NCBI GenBank assembly: GCA_013398055.1
Contig: VZRS01004392.1
Span: forward strand, 189,821 to 253,820
Direction of reading: 5' to 3'
Source of the DNA: Ifrita kowaldi
Taxonomy: Eukaryota; Chordata; Aves; Passeriformes; Cinclosomatidae
Length of the DNA: 64,000 nt
Below the pieces are notes generated by a model. The model was not told where the DNA came from. It made no database searches and worked only from the letters and a program-made list of their open reading frames with translations. Positions 1-13,205 of the stretch are shown here, one piece after another. The translations under genes were made by a program, and so were the position numbers. Position 1 is the first letter of the stretch. Every line of letters starts with the position of its first letter.

Positions 1-2472
1 GTAGCCATACTAAAAATTAATTATTAATTAGAATCAAAGTATTTTGTAATAATTAAGTATTTGCAACCCAGTTTCACAGGCACAGAGAATGACCCCAAAA
101 ACGTAATATAAATCATGCTACTTACAATCTCCTCATTTTGGAATCAGTCTCATTTGGAATAAATTTTGCATCTTATAAATTGCTGTCTTATTACAACAAA
201 AATTTATTATTCATCTGCAAATATCATATAAGCAGTCTGTTTAAGTAGTGGATTGTGTACCTTATCATATATAAATATTAATATAATCAGAAATTACTAG
301 ATAGAAGAAATTATGCATCATGAAAAGTCCAATAAAGTACAAGTTTGGAAGGTCACTTTTTTCATTTAACCTCTTTACAGTCATCTTCCAAAATAGTTCA
401 TGTTAGATTGGTTGGACATGATTATGCTCTTTATCCCATTTTACAAAAATCTAGATATCTCCTTTTGACAGCTATAGTAATTGGTCTAGGAGCGAATCAA
501 AAGGCCATTGCATTTTTTCGTGATCTTACCATTGTCCTCAGTGAATGAAGAATCACTTTACACAATACCTATTTCTTCTGTTTCCTCCCCCTAGCAGAAA
601 TAATGCCTTGAGACATTACTGGACTTTTCAGTTTTGGAAGAGTCTTGCATTCATATTTCAAAATCACAATCAACAGCCTTTTTGTGTGCCTTCACCTCTT
701 GGTTGCTGATTCTGGCAGCTGATGGTGCTAGTAGACCTCATCCTGTGTGGGACATTAAAACATATCTCCCACCAACTCTTACATAAGACCACTGAGGGTG
801 TAAAGCAGGACCTGTTGTATTAGTGGAAGGGTTCCTTCATTTTGTTTTCATATTGGTTTTCTCCTTCTGCAGTTCCTACTGATTCATTCCACTAACCAGG
901 ATACAATTTTCTTCTGTCAGTGCAAGTGAAAATATAGAAAAAGGAATACTGTCTTCCTTATTATTTCTTGAGCATTATTTGTAATGAAAAATACCAGAAA
1001 TGCAAAACTGTTTTCAAAATACTTGAGCTTCAAATAACAAGTATTTGATAAGGCTGTTCTGCAACTCTTCCATTTGTTTTGAATTCTTAGTTCTCTCCCT
1101 GTCTCCTTCTGTATCAATTTTTTTTTAAGTATTCATCACTAAATTGCAAACCTGGCCTTGATAGTGTTCCTGCTCTGTTTTATTTTCCAGCACAATAACT
1201 ATGCTACTGTACAGTAAGGCTAAATGTGACAGATAGGTAATAATTTGTCAGTGTTTCAAGCAGAATTCAGGGACAATTGTGATTTGGGCTTCCAACTTTA
1301 AAATGTGATGTATAATTGACATTTTGATACTTCGAGGCCATGGTGTATTCTCACACTTCCATGAAAAAAAACCCATCTTGCTGACACAATCAGGAAACAG
1401 ATGGTGACAAAGATCTTGCATTTAATATGCCAATCATTATGCTTTACTTGCATATTATCATCTCATTCATGAGGCCAGTATATGAAGGAATTTTGCTATG
1501 CCTCTGCAAATCAATCAAGAAGTCTTTTAGTATTTTTTTAAAATATAATTTAGGTCTTTCTTATCCTATGTTTCATTATATTTGGGGTGAAGTGTTTATG
1601 CAAATTTATTACGCATGAAAAAATGCTTTGACAATACTGAGGCTAGAATAGATGTCAGCAATGAAACATTCACTATAGATAGCTTCAACAGAAAGACCAA
1701 GAAATGACTTGGCAACTGAAGTATCTGCATTTTCCATACTTTGCTGTGGTCCTTAATCCAAAGGCAGTGACACAGTAAGACAGTATGAAGGATGATGTCG
1801 AGTAGGAGGATGGATTTGGTAACATGGCCTCATATCTACTAAGACCTGGACTTCAGTCAAAATTTCTGCTCAAGAAAACCACAGATGGCAGATTACCAAT
1901 ATATTTCAGTTAGAGTTAGCACTGGATTTGAAATCACTGAGTATTTGAGCCAAGCAAACCTCTTCCTCAGCTCTGAAAATAGGCACTTTCCGTGTGAGAG
2001 TCTGACACAGAATCCCATCACACAGGAGTGAGTTCATCCACTCGCAAACTGAGTAAGGACCCTCCTTGGACGGCCTGAGGTCATCTGAAGATGGTTTAGC
2101 CCATTATTGCAAATAGTGAGCAAAGGCAGATTCTTTCATCTTATTTCTAGTCTGCAACATCCAGAGAAAGCTTCTTCCTTCATAAGAGCCAAACGTTCAT
2201 GTTTAGATGGAGTGGGGATAAAGTTGTCACCATTTGTTTTCTGTCTCACTCCTACTGTCTATCTGTAGGTTCCCCAGCTTCTAAAATGTATCTCTTTCCA
2301 TTTAAAGAAGTAAAATATATTTCTGGTTCTTTGCGAAAGGATCAACACTAGCAAGAGGATACAGCATGTAGCTTGACTACTTACAAGTATCTTGTTACTT
2401 GGGATAGAACATGCATCTGACCTGGTTATAGATAGGCAGTTATTTCAAAACATATGTTTCTCCTGAAAGTGT
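1..2472. other. Gene-poor upstream DNA, no gene seen
   Basis: AT-rich sequence without a recognisable exon, RNA gene or transposon. Frames of 61-67 codons are scattered, lack family similarity and are not called. Confidence 0.7.
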
Positions 2473-2613
2473 TCCATCCCTGGAAGTGTTCAGAAAAACT
2501 TGTGGATTTGGCACTTGGGGATACAGCTTAGTGGTGAACACGGTGGTGCTGGGTTAATGATTGGACTCCATGATCTTATAGGTCTTTTGCAATCTTAGTA
2601 ATTCTATGAATCT
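2473..2613 (+). mobile_element. CR1 LINE fragment, 3' end
   Basis: The segment follows the CR1 3' end in the sense direction: 'ccatccctggaagtgttcag', then a diverged 'ttggactccatgatcttata', then 'ggtcttttgcaatctt', ending 'attctatgaa'. It is 5'-truncated like most CR1 copies and moderately diverged. The coding region is absent. Confidence 0.85.
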
Positions 2614-5600
2614 CTTAAGTGAATGGAAATATACCCTGACTTTCAGCTTGTATAAGATGTAGGAAGAAGAGGGAGAATGGTTTTGTGATGAAAATTAGAA
2701 AACAAGATATTTCTAAAGGAGGAAAAGGAATTTTATGCTCTTGTTCATCACAATCCTAAGCCATTCCAGGCACAGTACACTTCAATAGATATTTCCATGA
2801 GACAAGTCTCATAGAGGCAAGCGATTCTTAGGTGCAACAAAAGCGAGCCTTGCGTTTCTTTCAAATGTGTCACAACACAGAGTTTATGGTAGCCTTAAGG
2901 TAGCATATAACTTTCTTTCCCCTCTAATTTCCCTTTCCTAAACTTCAGCCATTTCAGACTACTTGTAATGTCCTCCGTTGGAGCAGATCTTCACTGACTC
3001 ACAACTGGGAGTTCTGTCATCCCTATTTTGTTCTGCTCCTCTCATTGTATGACAGTCCTCATTTAGCTTGTCTAAGCAGGCTTGTGGTTTACAAAACCAG
3101 AAATCCTCAAAGTTGCAATTCTGTGTTCCTTTTAAATTGGTAAAGAAAAAAACAACAAATCCATTACCCCATCAAGCCCAATACAGCACTGTGTAACAGT
3201 TGAGCTGCTCTTAAATAAAGCGTCAGATTTATTATTTGTTTTATTACTTATCAAAGACAGTGGCTTACACACCTTGCATTATCTAGACAGCAGTCTCTTG
3301 GCATGTCAAAAGTCAAGGTTACATCAGCTCTTGACTTTATCCAGGCTCTATGATGTACAATGTCACTGTAGCAGAGCACTTCCTCTTTGTTCCGAGGGAA
3401 CTTGATTCATAATGAGCCCATCTAGAATGTACTCAGATTGTGATAAAGAGCTTTACACAGAGGCTCCTATTTTAGAGAAACAGGTGTTGGCTTTGATTAG
3501 AGAAAAATTACATCATTCAAAGGAAAGGAGGAAAAAAAAGCAAAGGGAAAGGAAAGCAAAAATAGAAAAAAGTAGCAACCAGACACAAATACATTTGCAC
3601 ATATAAAGCCGTTCTAATGAAAGCCAAATTGATTTGACATTCAGTGGCAGTTTGAAGCCAAAAAAAGCAAAGCAGCCTACAAAAGGCCCAGCTCATTGTT
3701 TATGGAGTGTCATACTTCATCATCTGTGAGACCAATAACAGTGATGGGAAGACCTTTAAAGCAGGGAGCTTGCACAGAATGGCTGTGTGGATACCACTGA
3801 TGTCAGATGCAGTAGAATGCTTGTGAACTATTTCCTGAATTGAAATCATGTTTGTCAGATGAAGTAGATGCTCTCTACAGATCATATCTTTGAGAACAGT
3901 ATTTAGTATATTGTTAGAATTCTTGGTTGATTTCTCCTAGACAGACACAGCCATAATATTTATCCTATGATGTGTACTGATCATCAAACTGCCCTCAAGA
4001 AAAAAACACACAAGAGAAAAAAATTACGTAACATGCAAATGCAGCTTCCAGTACATGAAAATTAATCTCTTTATGAAAAAGAACTTTGCACAAAATCACA
4101 TAAATTAATGTAGTCACCCTTTCATCATATTTATTTTCATAGATTACTTTGCAAATATTTTTACAAACACAATTTTTTACATTTTCATTAAAATAGTGGA
4201 CCCCTATTACTAGCAGACTGTAGAATATATTTCGTCCATCTCTGTTTTCAGTTAGAACACCTGGTGAGGAGTGACATGTTTATCAAATGTTGGCGAATGC
4301 CAACATGAATTAAATAAGCCTTCAAAAAAATGTGAGATAGTATAGACTCGTACAGGAAAGGATATGTGTGGAAAGCAGTCTCTCTCTTTCTGCCTTCTAG
4401 CTATGATCTCAATCTAGATATCACAATATTGATATTAAATTCTGATACTACTGTTTCTGTTTAGATTTCACTAGAAAATCTGTTTCTTTTTGGGCAAAAA
4501 ATTCAGAAATTTCTGCCTCCTGAGTCACAATTCTCTAATGACTCACTGAAGTACAAATAGACAGTGATTTCAAATTAGCAAGTCATTAATCACATTTCAC
4601 ATATAGTATCTAGTGTGGTTTCATAACTCAAAAAGCACTATCAGGGTGACCAAATTTATAATGCATGGCACAAGTGTAGACAAAAAAAATTAAGAGGGAC
4701 AAGATACATGTGGGTAGATCTAAGTAAATAAATGAAACATTTTCTTTCATTCACATTGAAAACAACAATCAGTTTAATCTTTGGGGGGGGGGGGGGGGGA
4801 CNGGGGGGTGTGAACCTTCCATTCTGTTTTCTGTAAATGATTGAATCTGTGAGTTTATTAGCATGACCACCTACCACAATAAATACATCAGTCAGTCAAA
4901 ATGTTTAAATATTTGCCAAAAACCAACACTGTCTATATTAACTATTGTACTCTGTGACATATGAAGACAGTGTACATTGGTTATTAATTATGTATGGAGA
5001 TATAATTCCTGCTGCGTTAGCTTTGCATTGTAAACCATATGATTTATTTTCTTTTGTCATACTTAGGAGAATTATAAGCTAAACTGGAATAAATTACAAA
5101 TTTCAAAATTCACTCTATGAGAGCACCTAGAGATTCAAGGCCATATCTATACTACCACAGTAGACTTCTGTTTGCAGGAGAAGTGGGGTTGCTCTGCATC
5201 AAACACCCACAGGTTTAGTAGTCACTCTAAAGTCCTCCACTGATGGCAATTAACTCTAATAAATTGCACACTATAATGCAGACAGCATAAGAAGCCCCTC
5301 GACAAGTGGATTTCAGTTGTTTTCAGGCTGTAAGTGTTCTCATGGATAATTGTGTTGTGGAAAAAGTAAACAGGAAATCAGTTAGAGAAGACTGAAGAAA
5401 TTCATTGCTACCAAATTTTGCTAAAACATTTAAAATGCTACCTTTCAGGATTCAGTGTCAGAATTATAACACCACAGAAGTGAATTTACATTTTCCTTAG
5501 AGCTATTGTTTCACACTGTCTGAAGATTCAGGCTATGTCTTTCAGTGCTGAGAAATGATGTATTTTATATCAAGCAATGTAAACTTTTATAAATTAGTGA

Positions 5601-6404
5601 AAACAAGGAGAAGACAAATTTCACTTTAATGTAGCTAGTCAAGGTAAACCTCAGGCCCACATGTGCCATTATTTTGACAAAATGTAAGGAGAAATCAGAT
5701 GATATTAACATGAAAATGTATTATTTCCAAGAGATCATTGTACTAATTACCTGCTGTTCAGATTAGAATATAATCTCCACAGTTCTATATTCACAAAATC
5801 TGAAAGTATCTTGCATTTTAGTTTTGTATTTCCTTCAATGTCTGTGAAAAGTAATAGTTTTTATTTGAAATATTTCTGAAAAAGAGAGAACCAAATTAAA
5901 TAGGCTCAACGTATAAACTTATGCATAATATTAAAAAGAAATATATTAAGAAATAGATTTTCTTGGTACAAATTACAATGAATTGTTTATATTAGTTACA
6001 GACAAGACTTTTTTTTCACTTAATCACTCTCTTCTTTCTGTGCTATATCAAGACCAAATAGTCTTTGTGAAAAAAATATTCATAAGTTATCTTAGAGCGA
6101 AGAAGAGTTAATATCTTACATTTCTACTCTGGTTATGTAAAATTTACAAGACAAAAAAGTAACATTGACAAAACAGTTTTTCATGTTGATTTTTTCTACC
6201 AGACAATCAGTGTCATTAAGCTGGAAAGCTGTTCTCAAGTAGTAGGCATAGGAACTGCTTAGTTCATAAAGGACAACTGATTTGGATGTGTAATTACCAA
6301 GTATGAAACAGCAGTTTCACTGAGCAAAAAAGCTGAGCAAGTCACTAAAAGCTAAAGATGGACTAAGAAATAAAGATTTTAGTTTTATATTGTTTTTCTG
6401 GCAC
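2614..6404. other. Gene-poor upstream DNA, no gene seen
   Basis: Apart from the poly-G tract there is nothing recognisable. A segment at about 5,130-5,220 ('ggccatatctatactaccac') vaguely recalls a reptilian DNA-transposon end but is too weak to call. Confidence 0.65.
4783..4808. repeat. Poly-G tract with an ambiguous base
   Basis: There is a run of 17 G (4,783-4,799), then A, C, one N at 4,802, and six more G. The N and the pure run suggest a homopolymer that was hard to sequence, so the true length is uncertain. The short proline-rich frame on the minus strand across it is an artefact. Confidence 0.95.
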
Positions 6405-6600
6405 TGAGGGTGATTAACTCCTGGAACAAATTAACTCAGCAATGTATGCTGTACACTGCCTGTATTATCTGCAACAGAAATGGATTTTTTTTCCCTGAAA
6501 GACCTTCTTGACTAATCCAAAGCTGATACAAAATTTGTTGCCTGAGATAAAATGTGGGAACTTCCCTTCTCCGATAACTTATATTAAGTGTGTAACTTTG
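6405..6600 (+). mobile_element. Old CR1/L3-like LINE remnant (probable)
   Basis: The stretch resembles the 3' portion of an old CR1/L3-type LINE: 'gattaactcctggaacaaat', later 'atggatttttt', then 'ctgaaagaccttctt'. The similarity is from memory and the copy is very diverged, so the ends are approximate. Frames over it on both strands (84-88 codons) are incidental. Confidence 0.5.
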
Positions 6601-9600
6601 CATAGCAGTTCCTTGCCAGTAGGGTTTGGGTGGTTTAGACAGATGGTTCTTGAGTGGTGCCTGACTCAAGTTACTTGGCTCAGGGAAAAAGATATTAGAC
6701 AAAATTTTGTGCTTGTGTTTTATGTAGTTCTAATAGTCAGGATAACCTCGGAATTTTTTTAAAGGTTTTATTAGAACCTGTAGAACATGCAAGTACGTAC
6801 AAGGAACAGAATGAAATCCTACAAGAGTGAAAATATTCCCCAAGTGGGAATTCCAAAAGTGATTATTTAGATTTTTAGCCCCTTGATATAGTCAGTCTTA
6901 TCTGCAGTATTGTAGCAAAAATAATGTCAACTGCATTCTTTTTACTTCCAGTGACCACAATCTGCTTACTTATATTCTACACAGCCAAGTCTGTCTGTAC
7001 CGTATTTTATTCCATTTATCTTGCTTAAGCTTAGTAAATTCCACCCTGCTACTCCTTTCACAGCTCAGTAGAGTCCCTGGGCCTGCTCTGGTGCTGCTAA
7101 ACACATTCTGAAGATTGGGATAAGCAGGTATACTGAAAGCCTCATTGATGCAGGTAATCTTTATGGCTGATAGAATATAAGACCATATGATGGCATTAAA
7201 AAATCAAGGCAAGCTTCATTCTTAGGTAACTAAGAGGATTGAAGCTGGGCCTGTAAACAAAACAAGTTAAATACAGACACTAAGATAAGAGACTGCAGTT
7301 TTATACATTTTCAGTAGAAACCTACAGTGTAAAAAAATTTCTTCTAGAGCAAGTGTGACTACTGATTACAAGCTCTATTCCTTAGAGACCAGTTACTTTC
7401 TAAAGAGAAAATTTTCTTTTGCTTGGTAATCTAGTAAGAAATTATTTGAAGAAGAAGGAAAGAAAGACAAGAGGAGTTACCCTGGGAAAAAAAACCAACA
7501 AAATGCAAGGCCCTCTTCCTTGTCTTTCTTACCACTTCGTATTCCACTCTCTTGTTGCAGTGAGCTGTTTGGAGGCTAAAACAACTCCCCAGACAGAAAA
7601 CCTTCATTCATGCCAAACTGTTCATTTTAAAGCTGTGAGTTCCTTAGCTAAGTCTAGGCTTAGCCCTCCTTGAACAAAACTATGGGAGGCTTCGAGGTGC
7701 CTTCTGTATATCTTTAAACTCACCTGTTCACTCAAAAGGCTCTAAGTAGTGATACCAGGTCTAACTGTGCAGCTTGAAATGACTGGAGATCAAACTGCAC
7801 TGCAGCAACTTGCAAAAGTTGAAAATGAATTGAAAATTACTTCCTGGGAAGTCATTTTGCATGACGTTCACATGACATCTGTTTCCAAGAGATCCACAGA
7901 CACCGCTCATGGATCATTACAAGCCTATCAGTCTCTTGAAAGGAAATGCATGTGCCTATACAGTAGCACACAGATCTTCTATACAGACTTTCACTAACAG
8001 GAAGTGGTTTGTGTAAGTATCTCCAAAACTATGGTTTTAACATGATATCTTAAGGTTTTTAACTACAATGTAAGAACTGAATGCAGTTCAGTGGCTATTC
8101 TTGTAGTTCAGAATGGAAACTTAACTTATATGCTCTGAAAGATTTCATATTTCTGGACATACCAGAAGTTGTATGAATGTGGCTCTCTGAGTAAAAAAAT
8201 GGGTAAAATCAATTAAGACAATGGGAGAAGAATAATTTAATTTCAAAATTATTAGTTACATGCCATCCTTTGAGTATTGCATAATTTTTCTTGCTCTGAA
8301 AGCAAAGTGATTTTTATTTGGTTATCATCATAAGCATGACTTTTAGACAAAAAAAAAAAACGCCTTAAAACCAGACACATTAAATCCCTTTCCATAAGGA
8401 ACCTGCAGCATGGAAACTTTGCATTATATGTATTAAAGAATGACTATGCAAAGTGTTAAAATGTCTTCTGGTGAGATGCGCAAACTATAATAAAACTGAT
8501 ATCTACATGAAAATACTCCTCTAACAGTAGGGATCAGTGAGAACAGGTATTCTATTCCTGGGCCTGCCTGTGCAAAGATGAGTAGTACTCTCAGATCTAT
8601 GACACCCCAAAACATAAAACAAAGAGAAAACAACTCTGCACTTTTACCCAAATCTATTTCTTGTATTTTACCAGCAGCAGTTACTAGTCAACAACTGGGT
8701 ATTAGTTAGTTATCTCATTGCTAAACAAAAGAAAACAAAAAAAATCCCCAAACACAAATAACAACAAAATAAATGAAGCAGTTTTTGGTGCTAAAAAAAG
8801 CAAATCAGTGTGATTTTACTTGACAACACTCTTCCCCAGCTTCTTTGCTCCATTGCTTTATTCCAGCCCCTGAAGTAAGAGGATATATATGTGGAAAGAG
8901 ACTGGTTCAGTAAAAATCTGTTTTCTTATGCAATTATTATTTTATTGTAGAACTACTCTAAACAACTAAAATAGAAAATAAAGCAGTTTTTGCAGAGGGT
9001 ATTGTATTAAACAAGCATATCTTTATTTTCCACATACTATGCAAAGGAAAATGGAGTGATTTTTGGTCAACTGTGAAATGCCATTTGTAAATGGCTCATT
9101 GGGATTTCTTTCTCCTCTAACTTATTGCAAGTTTGGTTTTGTTTATGAAAATAGATTTGAACAGCTAATCAGAGTGTAGTGTTCACTCATTCAGTGATAT
9201 TCGGCAGGTTTTATTCACTTTTATACTTCATTGCATTTTCACTCTTGGAAACTCATTTACATAATCTCCGTATGGTCATTTCACAGTAACTGTTTCTGAC
9301 TCTGGGTGTACTGGCTAATAATTACCCTAAGCTATCTGAGAATACCCAAGTACATAGTGAATATACAGTTATTTCTTAGTACTCAAACTCTAGATTGAAA
9401 GCCCTTTGACTAGTCCAATACTACGAAATGTCAAGCTGTTTACCAACAACAGAGACTGTGCCTCTGCTTCTCAGCCCCTGCAGAGAAGCTGAAAATGACA
9501 GTGTTTACTTAAAGAAGGGGAGAAAAAGAACTCTCCTTCCTCTATGCTTGATCCTGTGGCTGTTGGAGTGAATATTACCTTTTGTCTTTGATTTCAATGG

Positions 9601-12277
9601 GGATTGAATTTGACTCTCTCATCTTTTTTATGCCCTGTCCTCTGCATTTCTGGAAAGAATTACACAACATTTGCCATAAAACTATACTTTCTGCCGATGA
9701 GATTCTGCTTTATTTCCTCATTGACTGATTTAGTTTAGGTTTCCTATCATCTTTTATACAGAGCCATGACATCTGTGTATCTGAACATATAATTTCACTA
9801 GAAAACAAAGAGAGGAAACACTTTCCTTTGGAAGTTCTGTAGGCCAAAACCTGCATGTATTTTAACCATAGCATCCCAGTTTCCGTGAACTTTGTGACTA
9901 CTTTCCAACATTACTGTGGCACGAGGTGGCTTATACCAAGACTGCTTCTTTTAGTCAGAATAGAGTTTGAATTAAATGACTATGGAAAGGGTCAAAGGCA
10001 AATTATGAAAGGCAGGACTTTCCTCCTGTTCCTCCTTAGCAACTGAATTTAAAAATCCCAATGACTTTAATCACCAGTTACAGGGAATTAAATCATACAG
10101 GGTTTTAGAATTTGGCAGAAGAGATAAAAAATTTCTGAATGGGGATGAAAAAAACCACTGAAAAGCCTATATAAACTGCAGGAAAAAATCCTAGTTTGAT
10201 ATTTTACAGAATACACAGAAATAACATTTGGATAATCATTAAATAATACTGAGAAAGTCTACTGTGCAAACAAGGAGTTTCTCAGGGTTGTGTATGTGTG
10301 TGCTATTTAATTGTTTTGGATTTTTGGTTGAGATTTCTTTTCAAAAAGAATGATGTGCTCTAAAAAGAGAGGACAAGCTTAGTTCAGTTATAGCTTTCAT
10401 ATAATTACTACAAACTAATGCAAATTAGACTGTAGGTCTGCTCAATGTACATTTCTGTGCTTGCCAAATTATGTTTGGCAGTGTGGTCAAGCAATAACAG
10501 ATGCACACTGTGCCTAGTTTTCTCGGGCTGTTCAATAATTAGGAGGGCCATGTATTATAATAAACCACATCCCCTTGGCTGAGATTTGGATGCAAATTGC
10601 ACACTAATTCACTTCCAAGTTTTTGGAAGCATACCAAAAGACATGAAAATTAGGGAAATATACTATTTACTTCATGAAATGTGTTTAAAACTAAATAAAG
10701 CTCATTTGTAAGCAATGTTCATCTATTCCATCCTTGTAAAAAAATTAACAATGAGTTCCCTTTCCTTTACACTATTTAGTTCAGCAGCTAATGTGACACC
10801 TCTGCAATGTTCATGGCATCTCTATTATTCTTGCACTGAGAGAGTACAATATAAAAGACAGTTACTCTGCTTTGTATTTCTCTAAGGTATTGCTGAGGTT
10901 GAGTGGATAATATCAGTTCAATGAAAGACTTGAATCACACTGCAATCCAAATTCTTTGCAATCAGTTGAGTTGTAATGGCATGCTGTTTATAGCAGAAAA
11001 TTCGTCTTTTGAAAAGGCTGAAGATTCTTTACCCTTAGCTATTATACAAAGGTTGAATGGAGAGATTTAATTAAAAAAATAATACTTAATGAGGGAAATT
11101 CTAGGAAATCCAGCAATGTAATGTAATTACATGCGTAGATGTAACTACATCAGTCTCTAAATTATGAAGAAACAGAAAATTAAAACAATTGAACTTATTG
11201 CTACACATATTAGCAGGTAGTTATGTTTTCCTGGAAATCATTTAACAGCGAGCTGTCTTGCAGTAACAGTTAACACACTTAAACAGAGAAATATAATGCA
11301 GCCTAAAAGTGGTGTAATAGGAAATATATCTACTGTGTTTATTGTCTACTAATTGTAATGTGATTGCACCAAAGAGGGATAAGACTCCTCTGTATATGCT
11401 CTAGACAAATACAGAAAAAAAGGCAGTGAAAATGGCAGGTATCAGACCCTCTCCTGCAGTATTAAATTTTTTTTGTTTTAAGAAAAGATATCATGGAACA
11501 TAAATTTATAAATATTATAAGTATTTTAAATTTTCCAGTGATGTTAAAACAGGTCTTTGCAAGAAAACAATGAGACAAAACATTGCTTACCAAAAATATA
11601 AAAACTACTTTAAATATATTCTATACTGACGCTACAATTTTAGTGACTACATTGTAGTTCTGATATAGGTGACTTAATTGCAAACTAATTCACATGGATA
11701 TCAGCAAAAATCTCAATAGTAAATCAGAAGTCAGTAGATTACTGAAGTCTTAACTATTAAAAATTTGATAATACAGAAATACAGGTATAAAGCAGGAGGC
11801 AAGTGTCCACGATTAAGGCTGGTTTAGGAGGATAAATCAATGCTGTGACACGTAGCTATAGCTAGACCATTATGTACCTCAGGTTTACAGTATTATAGCA
11901 GGTGTTTTTCAGGTCTTTCTTGGGTGTTTATCCTATTTAGTGGTTGTTGATATTGCAACAACATAATCATAGACTAACAGAACAGCAACAAAATTTGTGT
12001 TTCCAGCATGATGAACACAGAGTTAACTACATAAAACAGTTTTGGCAAAAGTACTGCTCACTCTGTATGTTGAATTTGAAAACAGGATAAAGACTAAATG
12101 TGATAAAGCAGCTGAAATTGTAGATTCATTTGCATCATTTAAATTAAGGAACTATGAGGAGCTTTAGGTGAATTTTGCAAAAAAACCTGGTTGAAAAACT
12201 GAGCAGTAGATAAATCTCAACACACCTAAGACCCCCCCTAAAAACACATTAGTGGAAATGGTCTAAAGTATTTATAC
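6601..12277. other. Gene-poor upstream DNA with one candidate regulatory block
   Basis: No exon or RNA gene is recognised. The block at 10,385-10,640 stands out by motif content, and 9,000-9,300 is also complex, non-repetitive sequence. An 82-codon frame (7,749-7,997) has no similarity that I know. Confidence 0.65.
10385..10640. promoter_or_regulatory. Candidate distal regulatory element (speculative)
   Basis: This 250-bp block of non-repetitive DNA carries two exact POU octamers, ATGCAAAT at 10,418-10,425 and 10,590-10,597, and TAATTA homeodomain cores at 10,402-10,407 and 10,536-10,541. Motif clustering of this sort is common in conserved enhancers of gene deserts but also arises in AT-rich DNA. 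Conservation cannot be judged from one sequence. Confidence 0.25.
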
Positions 12278-12570
12278 ATAATGATGTCTTCTGAATTAGT
12301 TGTAACCTCTCAGGAAAAAAGAAGATCCAGGCATTACTGTAGATAGTTCAATGAAGAGACTTGTTCAGTGGTGATTAAAAAAGCAAATAAGATGTTAAAT
12401 AGTGTTAAGAAGGGAATAGAGAATAGAAAAGAGAAGATTACAATTGCATTATATAAATCGATGGCACATTGATTACTGTATTCAGTTAGACATCTTATTT
12501 TAAAAAGACACAAATGAGAAGGTGAAATGAAGTACAATGAAAATGACAAAGGTGTTACTTTCATAGTCAC
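12278..12570 (+). mobile_element. Old CR1/L3-type LINE remnant covering the end of the reverse-transcriptase ORF
   Basis: Translated on the + strand with interruptions, it gives pieces typical of the C-terminal part of a CR1 reverse-transcriptase protein: KKANKMLN, then KKGIENRKEK, then ALYKSMAH. It starts with a recognisable 'cctctcaggaaaaaagaaga' segment. In-frame stops and shifts show it is long dead. It is in the same orientation as the remnant at 6,405-6,600 and could belong to the same family. Confidence 0.75.
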
Positions 12571-13162
12571 TAAATCATGTCAGCCTCTCCAGAAGCATAA
12601 GGGGCTAAGTGGAAAATGTTAATCCCAATTTGATAGAAACACCCCAAGAAAGCTAACCCTTTTTCTAACACTTATCAGATGCAAACCATCTCATTTTTTA
12701 ACATTTATGAGAGAGTGCTCCAGCATGCTGCCAGTATCAGATTCAGGAAAATACAGTGATGGTGTAGAGACATTTTTGGACTCCAGTCATTCTGTTGTGT
12801 GTGTGTTCATTGTAGATGCAAAGTATGTGTAAATCCAAGTCATCACTTGAGAAATAATGTAATTTCCATTCTTTATTGAAGAATCTTTCTCTGAAATTAG
12901 TCTTTTCAAGTAAACTTTTGGGTATGCTTAGCTTGTCACATACTCTTGCAAAGGGGCATTTAGGGTTAACCTGACACATTGGGGACTTGGGGGTGGGGGG
13001 AATTATTACTGCTTTTTTTAAGGCTTTTGCTATTCTTTTTATAGAAACAAGTCAATTGAGATCAGTTAGGCTTTATTAACAATTACTTTGTTTTTGTGAA
13101 GTGATGAGGATCGTCACTTGCTTGAACTGTTCAAGACAACAGGACATACATGTAGTAGTTTC

Positions 13163-13205
13163 CTAGAATTGGAGAAGACCTCTGAAAACATCAAGTTTGT
13201 GCATA
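13163..13205 (-). mobile_element. Short CR1 3'-end remnant
   Basis: The bases 'gaattggagaagacctctga' followed by 'aaacatcaag' match the reverse complement of the CR1 3' end. Only about 40 bp are recognisable, so it is a short remnant and the call is tentative. Confidence 0.5.

Noticed and set aside
5130..5220. Possible DNA-transposon end ('ggccatatctatactaccac')
   Set aside because: Only a short vague resemblance; no inverted repeat partner or target duplication found.
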